A DNA stretch of 64,000 nucleotides from Shewanella putrefaciens. Lineage in GTDB: Bacteria > Pseudomonadota > Gammaproteobacteria > Enterobacterales > Shewanellaceae. This document shows, in pieces, positions 37,002 to 45,611 of this stretch (its first letter is position 1; the number at the start of each line of letters is the position of its first letter). Location: positions 62,001-126,000 of the forward strand of contig NZ_CP066369.1 in the NCBI RefSeq assembly GCF_016406305.1, given 5' to 3'. A program made the position numbers and the translations under genes. The notes under the pieces were generated by a model that was given only the letters and a program-made list of their open reading frames with translations, was not told the origin of the DNA and made no database searches.

Positions 37002-37376
37002 ATGAACATTATGAATAAATTTAAATTAAAAATTTTGGTTTTGAAGGTGTTACTTATCATCTGCGCTATAGGTATGACATCAACATATATAGCTATTGGA
37101 AAATCATCTGTTTTCAAGTCGAGAATAGAAACCTTTATCTCGGTCCCTTTGAATGAGGGGCAAGAGTACAATGTTGATATGTTAAAGGCAAAGATTGAAT
37201 CACTTGAAAACTTAAATTCAATAAAAGATGGTCTTTATTCGCAAATTATGGAGATTAATCAATTTAGTTTAATCGTTTCGTGTGTCGTATTTAATTTACT
37301 TCTTTTAGCATTAATATTTAGGCTGTTTTTTGTCAAAAACCAGAATTCAGATAATAACTGCGACACTCATAATTGA
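37002..37376 (+). CDS. Small membrane protein, candidate immunity partner of tip 1
   Basis: A 124-residue protein with a transmembrane segment near each end (about residues 8-28 and 94-115) and a charged middle region of about 60 residues likely outside the cytoplasm. I recognise no domain. It starts 6 bases after the Rhs tip 1 stop, and its own stop overlaps the start of the next Rhs piece. That placement and the membrane nature suggest immunity to a membrane-acting tip. ATG 37011 is an alternative start. Confidence 0.6.
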   Translation: MNIMNKFKLKILVLKVLLIICAIGMTSTYIAIGKSSVFKSRIETFISVPLNEGQEYNVDMLKAKIESLENLNSIKDGLYSQIMEINQFSLIVSCVVFNLLLLALIFRLFFVKNQNSDNNCDTHN

Positions 37377-38239
37377 GGCGTAGAGGCAGCAGCACTGAGC
37401 GCTATATCTATTCCAGTGCGGGGCAATTGCTGGCGGAGCCCAACAGCAGTAAGGAATATATTTATTTCAATGGCATGCCAGTCGGTTATGTAAAGAGCAA
37501 TGTGCTGTACTTTGTCCACAGTGACCAACTAAGCCGGCCTGAGTTGATTACCGATGCCAGCAAATCAGTCGTGTGGAAGGCGAACCTTAAGGCGTTTGAC
37601 AGAACGGTACAGACCTCGAGTATTGGGGAGTTTAATTTGGGCTTGACTCCAGGCTTCCTGCCTTACGCCCTTTGGGCCATCGCAGGCGATGTTCAAAAAT
37701 GTTCCGGACATTTTTGTCCAGGACAGTATTATGATACTGAATCAGGCCTTTGGTACAACTGGAACAGTTATTACGATGCGGCATTGGGCCGGTATATTCA
37801 GAGCGATCCGATAGGTTTAGCGGGTGGGATCAATACCTATGCTTATGTGGGTGGGAATCCTGTGACGAGGGTTGATCCAGATGGAAAGTTGTGGCTAATT
37901 GCAGCTAAATGTTTGGCTAGTGGTATTGGAGGGGCGCTTGCTGGAGATAAATATATCAACTACCAAAAGGACTCCATAAAAAGCAATAGTGTACAGCAAT
38001 CTTCAGATTGTGATTCTACTCAAAAAAGAGCCAAGATGGTCAGAGATGGAGCTTCTTCATTTGATATGGAAGGTGCAAGTACCATTGCGACTATTGGCCT
38101 ATTAGGAGCAGGAGCTAAAGCTACAGGTATCGTTGGTTTGGCATGTGCTGCTGCAGGCGGTTGGATTGGTATCAACTATTCTGATGGTACTTGGGGCGAT
38201 TCTATTGATAATTTTGTCGACAAATGGAAGCCATGGTGA
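37373..38239 (+). CDS. Orphan Rhs core fragment with toxin-like tip 2
   Basis: A 288-codon frame: Rhs core residues 1-170 ([34 protein letters not shown], the coding palindromic insert at about 91-114, [35 protein letters not shown]) then a tip of about 117 residues. The tip has a cysteine-containing hydrophobic start ([19 protein letters not shown]), a polar middle and a Gly/Ala-rich hydrophobic hairpin ([28 protein letters not shown]), the look of a pore-forming or membrane-inserting domain. A membrane protein follows. No start codon of a complete Rhs is present, so expression is doubtful. Confidence 0.75.
   Translation: MRRRGSSTERYIYSSAGQLLAEPNSSKEYIYFNGMPVGYVKSNVLYFVHSDQLSRPELITDASKSVVWKANLKAFDRTVQTSSIGEFNLGLTPGFLPYALWAIAGDVQKCSGHFCPGQYYDTESGLWYNWNSYYDAALGRYIQSDPIGLAGGINTYAYVGGNPVTRVDPDGKLWLIAAKCLASGIGGALAGDKYINYQKDSIKSNSVQQSSDCDSTQKRAKMVRDGASSFDMEGASTIATIGLLGAGAKATGIVGLACAAAGGWIGINYSDGTWGDSIDNFVDKWKPW
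37427..37576 (+). repeat. Direct repeat within Rhs pieces, copy A
   Basis: These 150 bases (encoding [10 protein letters not shown] through DASKSVVW) recur at 38646-38795 with few differences. Together they show tandem duplication or recombination between Rhs tip modules. Confidence 0.85.
37643..37722 (+). repeat. Coding palindromic insert in Rhs fragment, copy 2
   Basis: Second copy of the 80-base palindromic element at the same codon position in the second Rhs piece, encoding [20 protein letters not shown] and a few residues more. It is nearly identical to copy 1 while the Rhs sequence around it has diverged. Confidence 0.7.
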
Positions 38240-38243
38240 TCTT

Positions 38244-38600
38244 ATGCTCAGTAAATTTATAAATAGTAAAGTAATCAATTATTGTTCCTATGGAGTAATC
38301 GTTGTGGCAGTTACAATACTCGGAGCTAGGTCGTTTTTCATACCGATTTTTAACAGTGTTTATGATTGCTCGTCGATAGATCCAAGGCTTGAAGTTGTGT
38401 TGTTATACATTTTTAGTTTTAGCTTCACCTTATTTTCGTTTGGAATAGGAGCGTTGGGCATTTCCATTTGTTCAATTTTACCTAAATTTTCAAAAATTGG
38501 TGATCCATCATTAACAAGTGAAGTGAAAGAACATGTAATCTTAAGTATATTCGTATTCACAGGGTTTATACTTATATTGTCACTTAAGTTGCTGATATAA
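38244..38600 (+). CDS. Small membrane protein, candidate immunity partner of tip 2
   Basis: A 118-residue protein with three hydrophobic segments (about residues 12-32, 50-75 and 95-117). The frame is open further upstream, but ATG 38244 lies 4 bases after the Rhs tip 2 stop and gives a sensible N-terminus (MLSKFINSK). It is not similar to the protein at 37002-37376, as expected if each protects against a different tip. No known domain is visible. Confidence 0.6.
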   Translation: MLSKFINSKVINYCSYGVIVVAVTILGARSFFIPIFNSVYDCSSIDPRLEVVLLYIFSFSFTLFSFGIGALGISICSILPKFSKIGDPSLTSEVKEHVILSIFVFTGFILILSLKLLI

Positions 38601-38642
38601 AAAGTTTAAAAAAGAAAAGAGAGAAACGCAAACAAGGCCGAT

Positions 38643-38831
38643 TTGTTGCTGGCGGAGCCCAACAGCAGTAAGGAGTATATTTATTTCAATGGCATGCCAG
38701 TCGGTTATGTAAAGAGCAATGTGCTGTATTTTGTCCACAGTGACCAGCTAAGCCGGCCAGAACTGATTACCAATGCCAGTCAAGCCGTAGTGTGGCGCGT
38801 CAAGGCGTTTTATTGCACTGAGCTATCCTAA
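38643..38831 (+). pseudogene. Third Rhs core stub
   Basis: A 62-codon remnant with [20 protein letters not shown] and [14 protein letters not shown], ending shortly after VVWRVKAF at a stop. It contains direct repeat copy B and lacks both the palindromic insert and any tip. It marks the right end of the Rhs array. Confidence 0.8.
38646..38795 (+). repeat. Direct repeat within Rhs pieces, copy B
   Basis: Partner of the repeat at 37427-37576, in the same orientation 1219 bases downstream; recombination between them would remove tip 2 and its membrane protein. Confidence 0.85.
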
Positions 38832-38890
38832 GTTACACAACAAAGAGATAGAAACTATCCTACACTTCTTAATACATGAAGGAGGGCGCG

Positions 38891-39616
38891 ATGAGATCAT
38901 TCTTTAGTGTATTTTGCCTGTGTTTGTTGAGCTTTTTTGCTTCGGCGACTCCCACCAATCCTGTTGTTATTAACCTAGTGACAGCAACATGGGAGGGTTT
39001 CGCTAATCCCGATGAAACTGGCTACTACTTCGATATCCTTAACCGCGTTTTTCCGGCGCCAGAATGGCAGCTCAATGTGCAGTTTGTTCCCTTTGCGCGC
39101 ACGCTTTATCTGATTGAAAATAACCGAGTCGATATAGTGCTCAGCGTGTACAAAGGAGATATTAAAAAGAGCCTATTGAGTGAGCATGCTGTCGAGATCG
39201 ATTCTATTGATGCCGCCGTTACCCCGGCCATTGCCGCCAGTTGGGTCGGGATCGAGAGTTTATCCCATAAAAAAGTGCGGGCCATGTTGGCCTATCGCTA
39301 CAATATGCTGACACCCGTGCCCATGTACTACGAAGAAAGCAGCGATATGCTCACTATGCTCAATAGTTTAAATGCGGGGCGAATCGATGCCGTGCTGGAC
39401 TATCGAAAAGGCATCCTATCCCTAGTGCCTAGACTAAAAGACCGGAAGAATTTTGTTATTATTCAAGGGGTACTAAAGGCGGAAACCTTTTTTGCCTTCG
39501 CAAATACCGAAAAAGGCCGCATGTTGAAACAGCATTTTGATCTAGCCCATAAACGCTTAATCGACTCGGGTGAGCAAGATAGGCTCTTTACTGAGACAAA
39601 GGCGAATGGCTATTAA
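38891..39616 (+). CDS. Periplasmic solute-binding protein (SBP family 3-like)
   Basis: A 241-residue exported protein with a signal peptide (FFSVFCLCLLSFFASA) and the amino-acid-type binding fold: NLVTATWEGFANPDETGYYF, VPFARTLYLIENNRVDIVLS, and the later LNAGRIDAVLDYRKG. No permease or ATPase is next to it, so it may act alone as a sensor or signalling module, as many Shewanella relatives seem to. ATG 38891 has AGGAGG 6 bases before it; an earlier in-frame ATG at 38876 is less likely. Confidence 0.85.
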   Translation: MRSFFSVFCLCLLSFFASATPTNPVVINLVTATWEGFANPDETGYYFDILNRVFPAPEWQLNVQFVPFARTLYLIENNRVDIVLSVYKGDIKKSLLSEHAVEIDSIDAAVTPAIAASWVGIESLSHKKVRAMLAYRYNMLTPVPMYYEESSDMLTMLNSLNAGRIDAVLDYRKGILSLVPRLKDRKNFVIIQGVLKAETFFAFANTEKGRMLKQHFDLAHKRLIDSGEQDRLFTETKANGY

Positions 39617-39705
39617 ACCCCCATTAACGATAGTTCGATCAACTCTGGTTCTATAAGCTATTGTTCTAGAAGCCATAGTAGCGAGATAAGCTGTAATTCT
39701 AGAAG

Positions 39706-41076
39706 CTAGAGCTCGATCAGAATCGACATAATAGTCGCCAGTTTATTTTCCAGCTCTTGCCACTCCGCCAGTGGATCCGACCCCGCAATAATTCCCGCAC
39801 CGGCAAATAGATTAATTCGACCGGGTTCGATAAGGGCACTGCGGATCGCCACCGAAAACTCACTCTCGTATTTATTGAAATAGCCGCAGGCCCCAGCATA
39901 CCAACCGCGCATATAACCTTCGCGCTGACGAATAAAACTCATCGCCGAATGCCGAGGCAGGCCCCCAACAGCGGGCGTCGGATGCAGTGCTTGTAGGAGT
40001 TGAAAATCATTCACCCCCGCCTTGAGTTCGGCCCGAATAGCCCGGTGTAAATGTTGAATATGGGTCAGTTTAAAGATAGTGGCCGATTCCTCCGCGCCTA
40101 CATAATGGCTCAACGGCGTGAGCATATTCACTATGTGGCTACGCACTAACTGGTTTTCGACGCTATTTTTATTGTCTTCGAGTAGGGCATTTGCCAGGGC
40201 AATATCTTCCTCCTGATTTAACCCTCGCACTGTCGTGCCCGCTAATGCCTCGGTAAATAGTTCCTGTTGGCGGCGGCGGAATAAACGCTCGGGTGAGCAA
40301 GAGATAAAAGTGCGATCTGGGCTAAATTGAAAACCAAATTGGAAGCTATTGGGATTACGTCCCTGCCAGCAGGCGAGCACCATCCAAGGGTCGACCCTTT
40401 CATTGACTTCAAGTTGTGTTAATCGGGATAGCACGACTTTGGGGGTGTCTTGGTTAAATTTGGGATCGACCACTTGCTCGACTAATGCCTTCCAGCGCTG
40501 AAAGTCGGGTCTATCGCTACGCCCCAATAATGCGAGTTTGTTTGGTGGTGCTAAGGGTTTCGCGGGCATAACGGCTTCGATGGCCGCGATGGCCTTATCT
40601 ATTTCCGTGTGGGGATCGTTATCGGCAAAATTGAGATTAACTCTCAAACTGAATTGAGTCCCGCTGCGCCTAAACTCGATGCGAGGCAGTACAAAACGGC
40701 TATTACCGAACTCGGGCCAAGATTCTATGCTGCGATCGAAGGCCACGCCGCCATAGTAGCGAATGTCCTGGTTGGTCGAGAGGGCACGTTGTGCTTGGTA
40801 AGCCTGCGCCAGTTGCTGATCATCGACTCCGGTTTCAAATTTAAAGTCTTTACAGGCGCCTATGGCTGCCACTTCTTCAATGCGATCGCGCCCATGCCAG
40901 TAGATTCTGGGGTATTGGGTCTGGGATGCCAGCCATGAAATCAAAGGCATAGATACAGTTGTTTGGGATAACTGCACTATAGGTTCGGTAGGGGGAACCT
41001 GCTTTAATTGAATAAGTTTGTCGATGAGACGCTTAAGGTCTTCAGACAGGGCATGGACGGGCAAAGAAAACTCCAA
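39706..41076 (-). CDS. menF: Isochorismate synthase MenF
   Basis: A 456-residue chorismate-utilising enzyme converting chorismate to isochorismate for menaquinone synthesis. The C-terminal catalytic core shows SCSPERLFRRR, EALAGTTVRG, HPTPAVGGLPR, and MRGWYAGACGYFN with the conserved active-site residues. Menaquinone is the main electron carrier for anaerobic respiration in Shewanella. No entC siderophore cluster accompanies it, which favours MenF over EntC. Divergent from the TonB receptor cluster. Confidence 0.93.
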   Translation of the reverse strand: MEFSLPVHALSEDLKRLIDKLIQLKQVPPTEPIVQLSQTTVSMPLISWLASQTQYPRIYWHGRDRIEEVAAIGACKDFKFETGVDDQQLAQAYQAQRALSTNQDIRYYGGVAFDRSIESWPEFGNSRFVLPRIEFRRSGTQFSLRVNLNFADNDPHTEIDKAIAAIEAVMPAKPLAPPNKLALLGRSDRPDFQRWKALVEQVVDPKFNQDTPKVVLSRLTQLEVNERVDPWMVLACWQGRNPNSFQFGFQFSPDRTFISCSPERLFRRRQQELFTEALAGTTVRGLNQEEDIALANALLEDNKNSVENQLVRSHIVNMLTPLSHYVGAEESATIFKLTHIQHLHRAIRAELKAGVNDFQLLQALHPTPAVGGLPRHSAMSFIRQREGYMRGWYAGACGYFNKYESEFSVAIRSALIEPGRINLFAGAGIIAGSDPLAEWQELENKLATIMSILIEL

Positions 41077-41484
41077 AGATAATAAATAAAGGCTAAGGGC
41101 CTATGGGTGCTCTGGGCACCAGTGATTTTTTGATTAAGTGAATACATTCTTGTTCAAGTACTTGGGATTTTTCGGTATCAGTACGTAAATAAGAATCTTT
41201 CGCTCAAATTAAAGGCCGTGGCCTTAGGTGTCAAGATGTTAGCCGCTTGGCTGTGACTTTTGCCATAGTCTCATTTTGTGGCGATAAAAAATGTGACTTG
41301 AGTGGGTCTTTTTGTCGACAAGTCAGCTATCAATGGACATTTTGTCCTTTAACTCTCTGTTATCTTTCCCTTTTGTTTTAATTAGTCGATCTGGGTTGGT
41401 TTTTGGCAGTTTTTGGGTTGAGACAGAATCATCACGGCCCACAATAAGCGGCACATCTTAGATTTTCTATGTGACAACAATAAT
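41077..41484. other. Divergent intergenic region, menF / TonB receptor
   Basis: These 408 bases hold both promoters. I looked for riboswitch folds, a Fur box and a cobalamin element before the receptor and found none. A short inverted repeat GGACATTTTGTCC is at 41335-41347, and an FNR-like half site (TTGAT) is at 41130. No open frame is credible. Confidence 0.4.
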
Positions 41485-43569
41485 ATGATTACGACTAATA
41501 CCCTCTTTAGCATGTCGACTTTGGCCTTGGCCATTGGTCTTAGTTTTGCGGCTCAAGCCGATGATATCTCTCGCGATCCACTTCTCAATATCAATGAAGT
41601 GATCGTCGTTCACGGTGACGGTGGGGAGGCCAGTGAAATGGCGACAACCCACTGGAGCATTAGTGAGGAGGAGATCCGCGCCTTGGGCGCACAAACGCTA
41701 GATCAAGTCTTAAAAAATGTGCCTGGTGTGTATATTCGCGTGGGCGGTGACGGCACTCCTAGAGTCGATATTCGTGGCTTTAAAACGCGCCATGTCACCC
41801 TTTTAGTCAATGGCGTGCCTATGGTGAGCGCCGATGACGGGCAATTCGACCCGAGTGTGATCCCTACCAGCCAAATCGCCTCGGTTGAAGTATCCGTGGG
41901 CCCGACGTCGGTGCTTTATGGTCCGAGTGGTGCGGGTGGGGTGATCAATATTATTACCAAGCAAGGGGATACGGCTCCTGCACTTTCTGGGCGTTTGGAG
42001 GCGGGTAAGGATAATACCTTCAACGGTGATATTAGCGCCGCAGGTTCGGGGGATGATTGGCAGGGGCTCGTCAGTGTTAGCCGTCAACAGACGGACGGCT
42101 TCCCAATGTCGAATGATTTTGAACCGACGCCATCTCAAGATGGGGAACTGCGAGTTAACTCGGATAAAGAAGTTAATAACTTCTATGCCCAAGGCAGCTA
42201 CTGGTTATCCGATAAGACACAGTTGATTGCAAATATGGCGCTGCGCAGCGGTGAATGGGGTAAACCCGCCCGTGATGGAACCGGTAGTGGCAAGATGAAA
42301 TATGAGCGTACCGATGATTATGACTCACATACTGCCCAGTTAGGTTTGGCGCATAGGTTTGACGATACTTTTACGCTGCGTGGATTTGGCTATCACAATC
42401 AAAGCGATACCTTAGAGGCCTCCTATGCCGATGAAACCTATCAAGCTGTCACTCAATCCCAAGATGGGCGCTCGGTAGTCCAAGGTATCAATCTACAACT
42501 GATCACGGATTTACATGCCGCAGGCTTGTTAACGACGTCGGTCATTGCTGAGGAGCAAAGTTGGAAGTCAGTAGTCAATACTTATCCAGCGACTGGCAGT
42601 AACAGTGGCTCTGGTGGCGGTACAGGTTCTGGCGGTGGTTCAGGTGGCGGCAACGGCGGCGGTACAGGTTCTGGCGGTGGTTCAGGCGGTGGTTCGGGCT
42701 CAGGAGGAGGCAATGGCGGTGTCGAAAACTTAAATGATTCCGCATGGTTATATACTGCAGCGGCTGAATATCAATATCAATCTGAGCATCAATACGGCTT
42801 TACCTTAGGTGGCGCTTATCATTCACTCGATACCAGTGATGGCACGGATGACAACTATTCTGCCATGGCCTCTAGCTATTGGCAGTTGGTGCCGGATTCG
42901 CGCCTGAGTTTGAGTGTTGCGCGCAAGGTGCGCTTCCCCTCTATGGTGAACTTGTATTCACAACTCTCAGGTAATGGCGATTTAGAGGCCGAAGAATCTA
43001 AACATCTGGAGTTGGGCTTAGAGCAAAATCTACCCGCAAGCACGGATTTTTCTGTTTATGGTTATTACACAGATGCGGAAAACTATATCGCTAAGGATAT
43101 CGATGGTTTCTACCAAAATATGGGGCGCTATAAGTTCAAAGGGATTGATTTTCAGATTAATAATAAGGCTATTGAGCATTTAGATCTGAGCTTCTCCTAC
43201 AGCTTCCTAGACTCTGAAGAGATGGACGGTGACGATAGCTTAGATGCGCTGCAATACCGCCCTCGCCATCAATTACGCTGGCAGATGAGTTACGAGTTTC
43301 CCTTCGAAACTCAAATACATCTGAATCTGGAGCGTATTTTGGATCAAGTCTATGCGACTCAAGTGAAGGTTAACGGTCAGACCCAATATCAACAACAGTC
43401 TCTGGATAACTACACCTTAGTCGATGTGAATCTGGTGCAACCATTAATCCAAGACAAATTAGATGTTTATCTACGAGCAACCAACCTGCTGGATGAAAAT
43501 TACTACCAGAGTGAAGCATTGCCACAGGCGGGACGGCAGATCTTTCTCGGTGTGAATTGGCAGATTTAA
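41485..43569 (+). CDS. TonB-dependent outer-membrane receptor with Gly/Ser-rich loop
   Basis: A 694-residue receptor. A signal peptide (STLALAIGLSFAAQA) precedes a TonB-box-like EVIVVHG, then the plug domain (LDQVLKNVPGVYIRVGGDG, DIRGFKTRHVTLLVNGVP, GPTSVLYGPSGAGGVINIITK) and a barrel ending in LGVNWQI. An unusual glycine/serine/asparagine-rich run at about residues 371-412 lies in a predicted extracellular loop. It stands at the head of a five- to six-gene cluster with an ECF-type importer, so the same ligand should pass through both membranes. The ligand is not a recognised siderophore or cobalamin type from sequence alone. Confidence 0.92.
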   Translation: MITTNTLFSMSTLALAIGLSFAAQADDISRDPLLNINEVIVVHGDGGEASEMATTHWSISEEEIRALGAQTLDQVLKNVPGVYIRVGGDGTPRVDIRGFKTRHVTLLVNGVPMVSADDGQFDPSVIPTSQIASVEVSVGPTSVLYGPSGAGGVINIITKQGDTAPALSGRLEAGKDNTFNGDISAAGSGDDWQGLVSVSRQQTDGFPMSNDFEPTPSQDGELRVNSDKEVNNFYAQGSYWLSDKTQLIANMALRSGEWGKPARDGTGSGKMKYERTDDYDSHTAQLGLAHRFDDTFTLRGFGYHNQSDTLEASYADETYQAVTQSQDGRSVVQGINLQLITDLHAAGLLTTSVIAEEQSWKSVVNTYPATGSNSGSGGGTGSGGGSGGGNGGGTGSGGGSGGGSGSGGGNGGVENLNDSAWLYTAAAEYQYQSEHQYGFTLGGAYHSLDTSDGTDDNYSAMASSYWQLVPDSRLSLSVARKVRFPSMVNLYSQLSGNGDLEAEESKHLELGLEQNLPASTDFSVYGYYTDAENYIAKDIDGFYQNMGRYKFKGIDFQINNKAIEHLDLSFSYSFLDSEEMDGDDSLDALQYRPRHQLRWQMSYEFPFETQIHLNLERILDQVYATQVKVNGQTQYQQQSLDNYTLVDVNLVQPLIQDKLDVYLRATNLLDENYYQSEALPQAGRQIFLGVNWQI
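42616..42699 (+). repeat. 42-base direct repeat coding Gly/Ser-rich loop
   Basis: Two copies of a 14-codon unit (GGTGSGGGSGGGNG and GGTGSGGGSGGGSG) begin at 42616 and 42658. They sit in a longer GC-rich low-complexity tract that would be prone to copy-number change by slippage without shifting the frame. Confidence 0.8.
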
Positions 43570-43570
43570 G

Positions 43571-44935
43571 ATGACACTCCTAGAGCTTAAAGGCGTTAGC
43601 TTTAACTATGGTAGCCAGTTACCGACTGTATTGCAGGAGGTCAACTTAAGCATTGGTTCCGGCCAATGCCACTGTGTGAGCGGGCCGACGGGTTCTGGGA
43701 AGTCGAGTCTGTTAAACCTACTTGCGGGGGTGTTAAATCGCCCCCATGAGGGTGAAATCTGGCGTAACCCTAAGCTAGTGACGGGACTGGTGATGCAGGA
43801 CCCGCAAATTCAACTCATCAGGCAGACGGTGGGGGCTGAGGTCGCCTTTGCGCTGGAAAATCTCAGCATTCCCGCCGAGCAAATGCTGCCTAAAGTGCAG
43901 CTTGCATTGCGGCGCGTGGGGCTGTATTTACGCCTCGATACCCAAGTCAGCACGCTGTCACTCGGGCAGAAATATCGGCTAATGATTGCCGCCCAGCTGG
44001 TGTGCGAGCCCCATTTGCTGCTGCTCGATGAGCCTTGGGCACAACTCGATGATCACGGCGTCAGTGAGCTGTTAATCGTACTGCGCAATCTTATCCAAGA
44101 GGGGATGGCGCTGGTATTGGTTGAGCATAACGCCTCCGCCTTCAGCGACATTATCCAGTATTACTGGCAGTTAGAGGCGGGCAAGTTATCCGCAGGCATT
44201 TATACCGTGAAGGATGCGCCGTCAGACGAGGCTCCCGTATGGCACAGTCAGTTTAACCACTTAGGCAAAGTGCTCGTCAGTGCCGAGGCCTTCGATTTCG
44301 GCTTCGATGGCAGCCCAGTGCTATTTGCTTGTCCACAGGGATTTCAACTGCGGGCGGGTGAAATCGTGGCCTTAGTGGGGGATAACGGCTCAGGCAAAAC
44401 CAGCCTATTAAAAACTATCGCAGGTGTGCTGAATTTAAGGCAGCGATTACCCCTTAAAGTGCTAGGGCGAAGACCAAAGCTTGGGATCTACGGCGCCGAA
44501 CTGGGGCTATTGATGCAAAGGCCGAGTCGACAATTGTTTGAAACCAGCGTGCTGGCCGAAATGCAGTTCAGTCTCAAGCGTTTTGAACTCCCTAAAGCGC
44601 GCGCATCGCAGATGTTGGATGAGTTACAGCTATCGGATTTAGCTGAACTGTCACCCCATAAATTATCCTACGGTCAACAGCACTTAATTGCCTTAGCTTC
44701 ATTAGCCTGCTTATGCCCTAAGGTATTGTTACTTGATGATCCTTTAGCGGGAATGGATAAAGATTACCACGGCAAAGTGTGGCATTTACTACAGAGTTTA
44801 AGCTCGCAGGGCTCTGCCATCTTGCTCACTAGCCATAGACACATTGAGCATAGGGCGGTGTCACGGCAACTTAGCCTACGTAATGGCCAGTTGACGGAAG
44901 ATCCTATGGAGATGGAGGCGCGTTATGTGGGTTAG
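43571..44935 (+). CDS. Energy-coupling factor ATPase, two ABC domains fused
   Basis: A 454-residue protein with two ATPase domains, equal to EcfA1-EcfA2 in one chain. Domain 1 has GPTGSGKSSLL, QDPQIQLI (Q-loop), signature LSLGQ and LLLLDEPWA. Domain 2 (from about residue 235) has GDNGSGKTSLL, LMQRPSRQLFE, signature LSYGQ and LLLDDPLAG, where the catalytic glutamate is replaced by aspartate. It begins one base after the receptor stop and overlaps the EcfT gene by 11 bases. It powers vitamin- or metal-type uptake with the T and S proteins that follow. Confidence 0.92.
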   Translation: MTLLELKGVSFNYGSQLPTVLQEVNLSIGSGQCHCVSGPTGSGKSSLLNLLAGVLNRPHEGEIWRNPKLVTGLVMQDPQIQLIRQTVGAEVAFALENLSIPAEQMLPKVQLALRRVGLYLRLDTQVSTLSLGQKYRLMIAAQLVCEPHLLLLDEPWAQLDDHGVSELLIVLRNLIQEGMALVLVEHNASAFSDIIQYYWQLEAGKLSAGIYTVKDAPSDEAPVWHSQFNHLGKVLVSAEAFDFGFDGSPVLFACPQGFQLRAGEIVALVGDNGSGKTSLLKTIAGVLNLRQRLPLKVLGRRPKLGIYGAELGLLMQRPSRQLFETSVLAEMQFSLKRFELPKARASQMLDELQLSDLAELSPHKLSYGQQHLIALASLACLCPKVLLLDDPLAGMDKDYHGKVWHLLQSLSSQGSAILLTSHRHIEHRAVSRQLSLRNGQLTEDPMEMEARYVG

Positions 44936-45611
44936 CTGTCGACGTTCGCGCCAGCGAATACGGGGGCATTGGCGTCGCGAGCGGCGTGAAACGGCTATCT
45001 GCAGCTTAGCACTGCTCTTCGTCTGTGTGCTCTCGGCCTGTGCTTTTGTGTTACCCGCTGACCTACTCCTGCCACTCGCAGGGCTGAATGGGCTGTTAGT
45101 GATCCACGGTTTACTGCGTCGCGGCAGTATTTTGGGGGTACTGAAGCTAGGTTTAGTGCAACTGAGCATCACTTTGAGTCTGTATTTAATCCTCTATGGC
45201 ACAGCGCATTTAGCCCAGGGGGCCATAGTGGTTGCACGTATCATTTTGGCCACCATCCCCGGTTGGTGGCTGTGTATTACAATTCCCCCCGAGCGCATCG
45301 GCGAAGTGTTGAGTACCTTTTTGCCGACTAAGTGGGCCTTTGTGGTCGCGGCCTCCTTAAGTTTATTGCCTTATATGGCCGATGAAATCCGCGAGATTTA
45401 CCACATTCAATGTTTGCGCGGGGCACGCATTACCCCAAGGGCGCTACGTAATCCGAGAAATTGGGCCGAGTTGGTATATTGCGTGTTATTTCCCGTCTTG
45501 ATCCAACTACTTAAATTATCTCGTCAAATGGCTATTGCGGCGCAGAGCCGTCATTTTGGCTTAAACCAACGGCCAACCCATTGGCATTCACCGAGGGACA
45601 ACAATGACTAA
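44925..45611 (+). CDS. ECF transporter transmembrane component EcfT
   Basis: A 228-residue membrane protein of the CbiQ/EcfT family with about five hydrophobic segments. The cytoplasmic coupling helices appear as IQCLRGARI and IAAQSRHFG, standing where other EcfT proteins have Ala-Arg-Gly motifs. The very basic N-terminus (RRSRQRIRGHWRRERR) is unusual. Overlapping starts and stops on both sides (11 and 8 bases) show tight coupling with the ATPase and S genes. Confidence 0.88.
   Translation: MWVSCRRSRQRIRGHWRRERRETAICSLALLFVCVLSACAFVLPADLLLPLAGLNGLLVIHGLLRRGSILGVLKLGLVQLSITLSLYLILYGTAHLAQGAIVVARIILATIPGWWLCITIPPERIGEVLSTFLPTKWAFVVAASLSLLPYMADEIREIYHIQCLRGARITPRALRNPRNWAELVYCVLFPVLIQLLKLSRQMAIAAQSRHFGLNQRPTHWHSPRDNND

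Noticed and set aside
41077..41484. Cobalamin, TPP, Moco or Fur control before the TonB receptor
   Set aside because: None of the core motifs of these elements could be found; ligand therefore left open.
44876..45172. Reverse frame across the ATPase/EcfT junction
   Set aside because: Antisense to overlapping, well-supported coding sequence.
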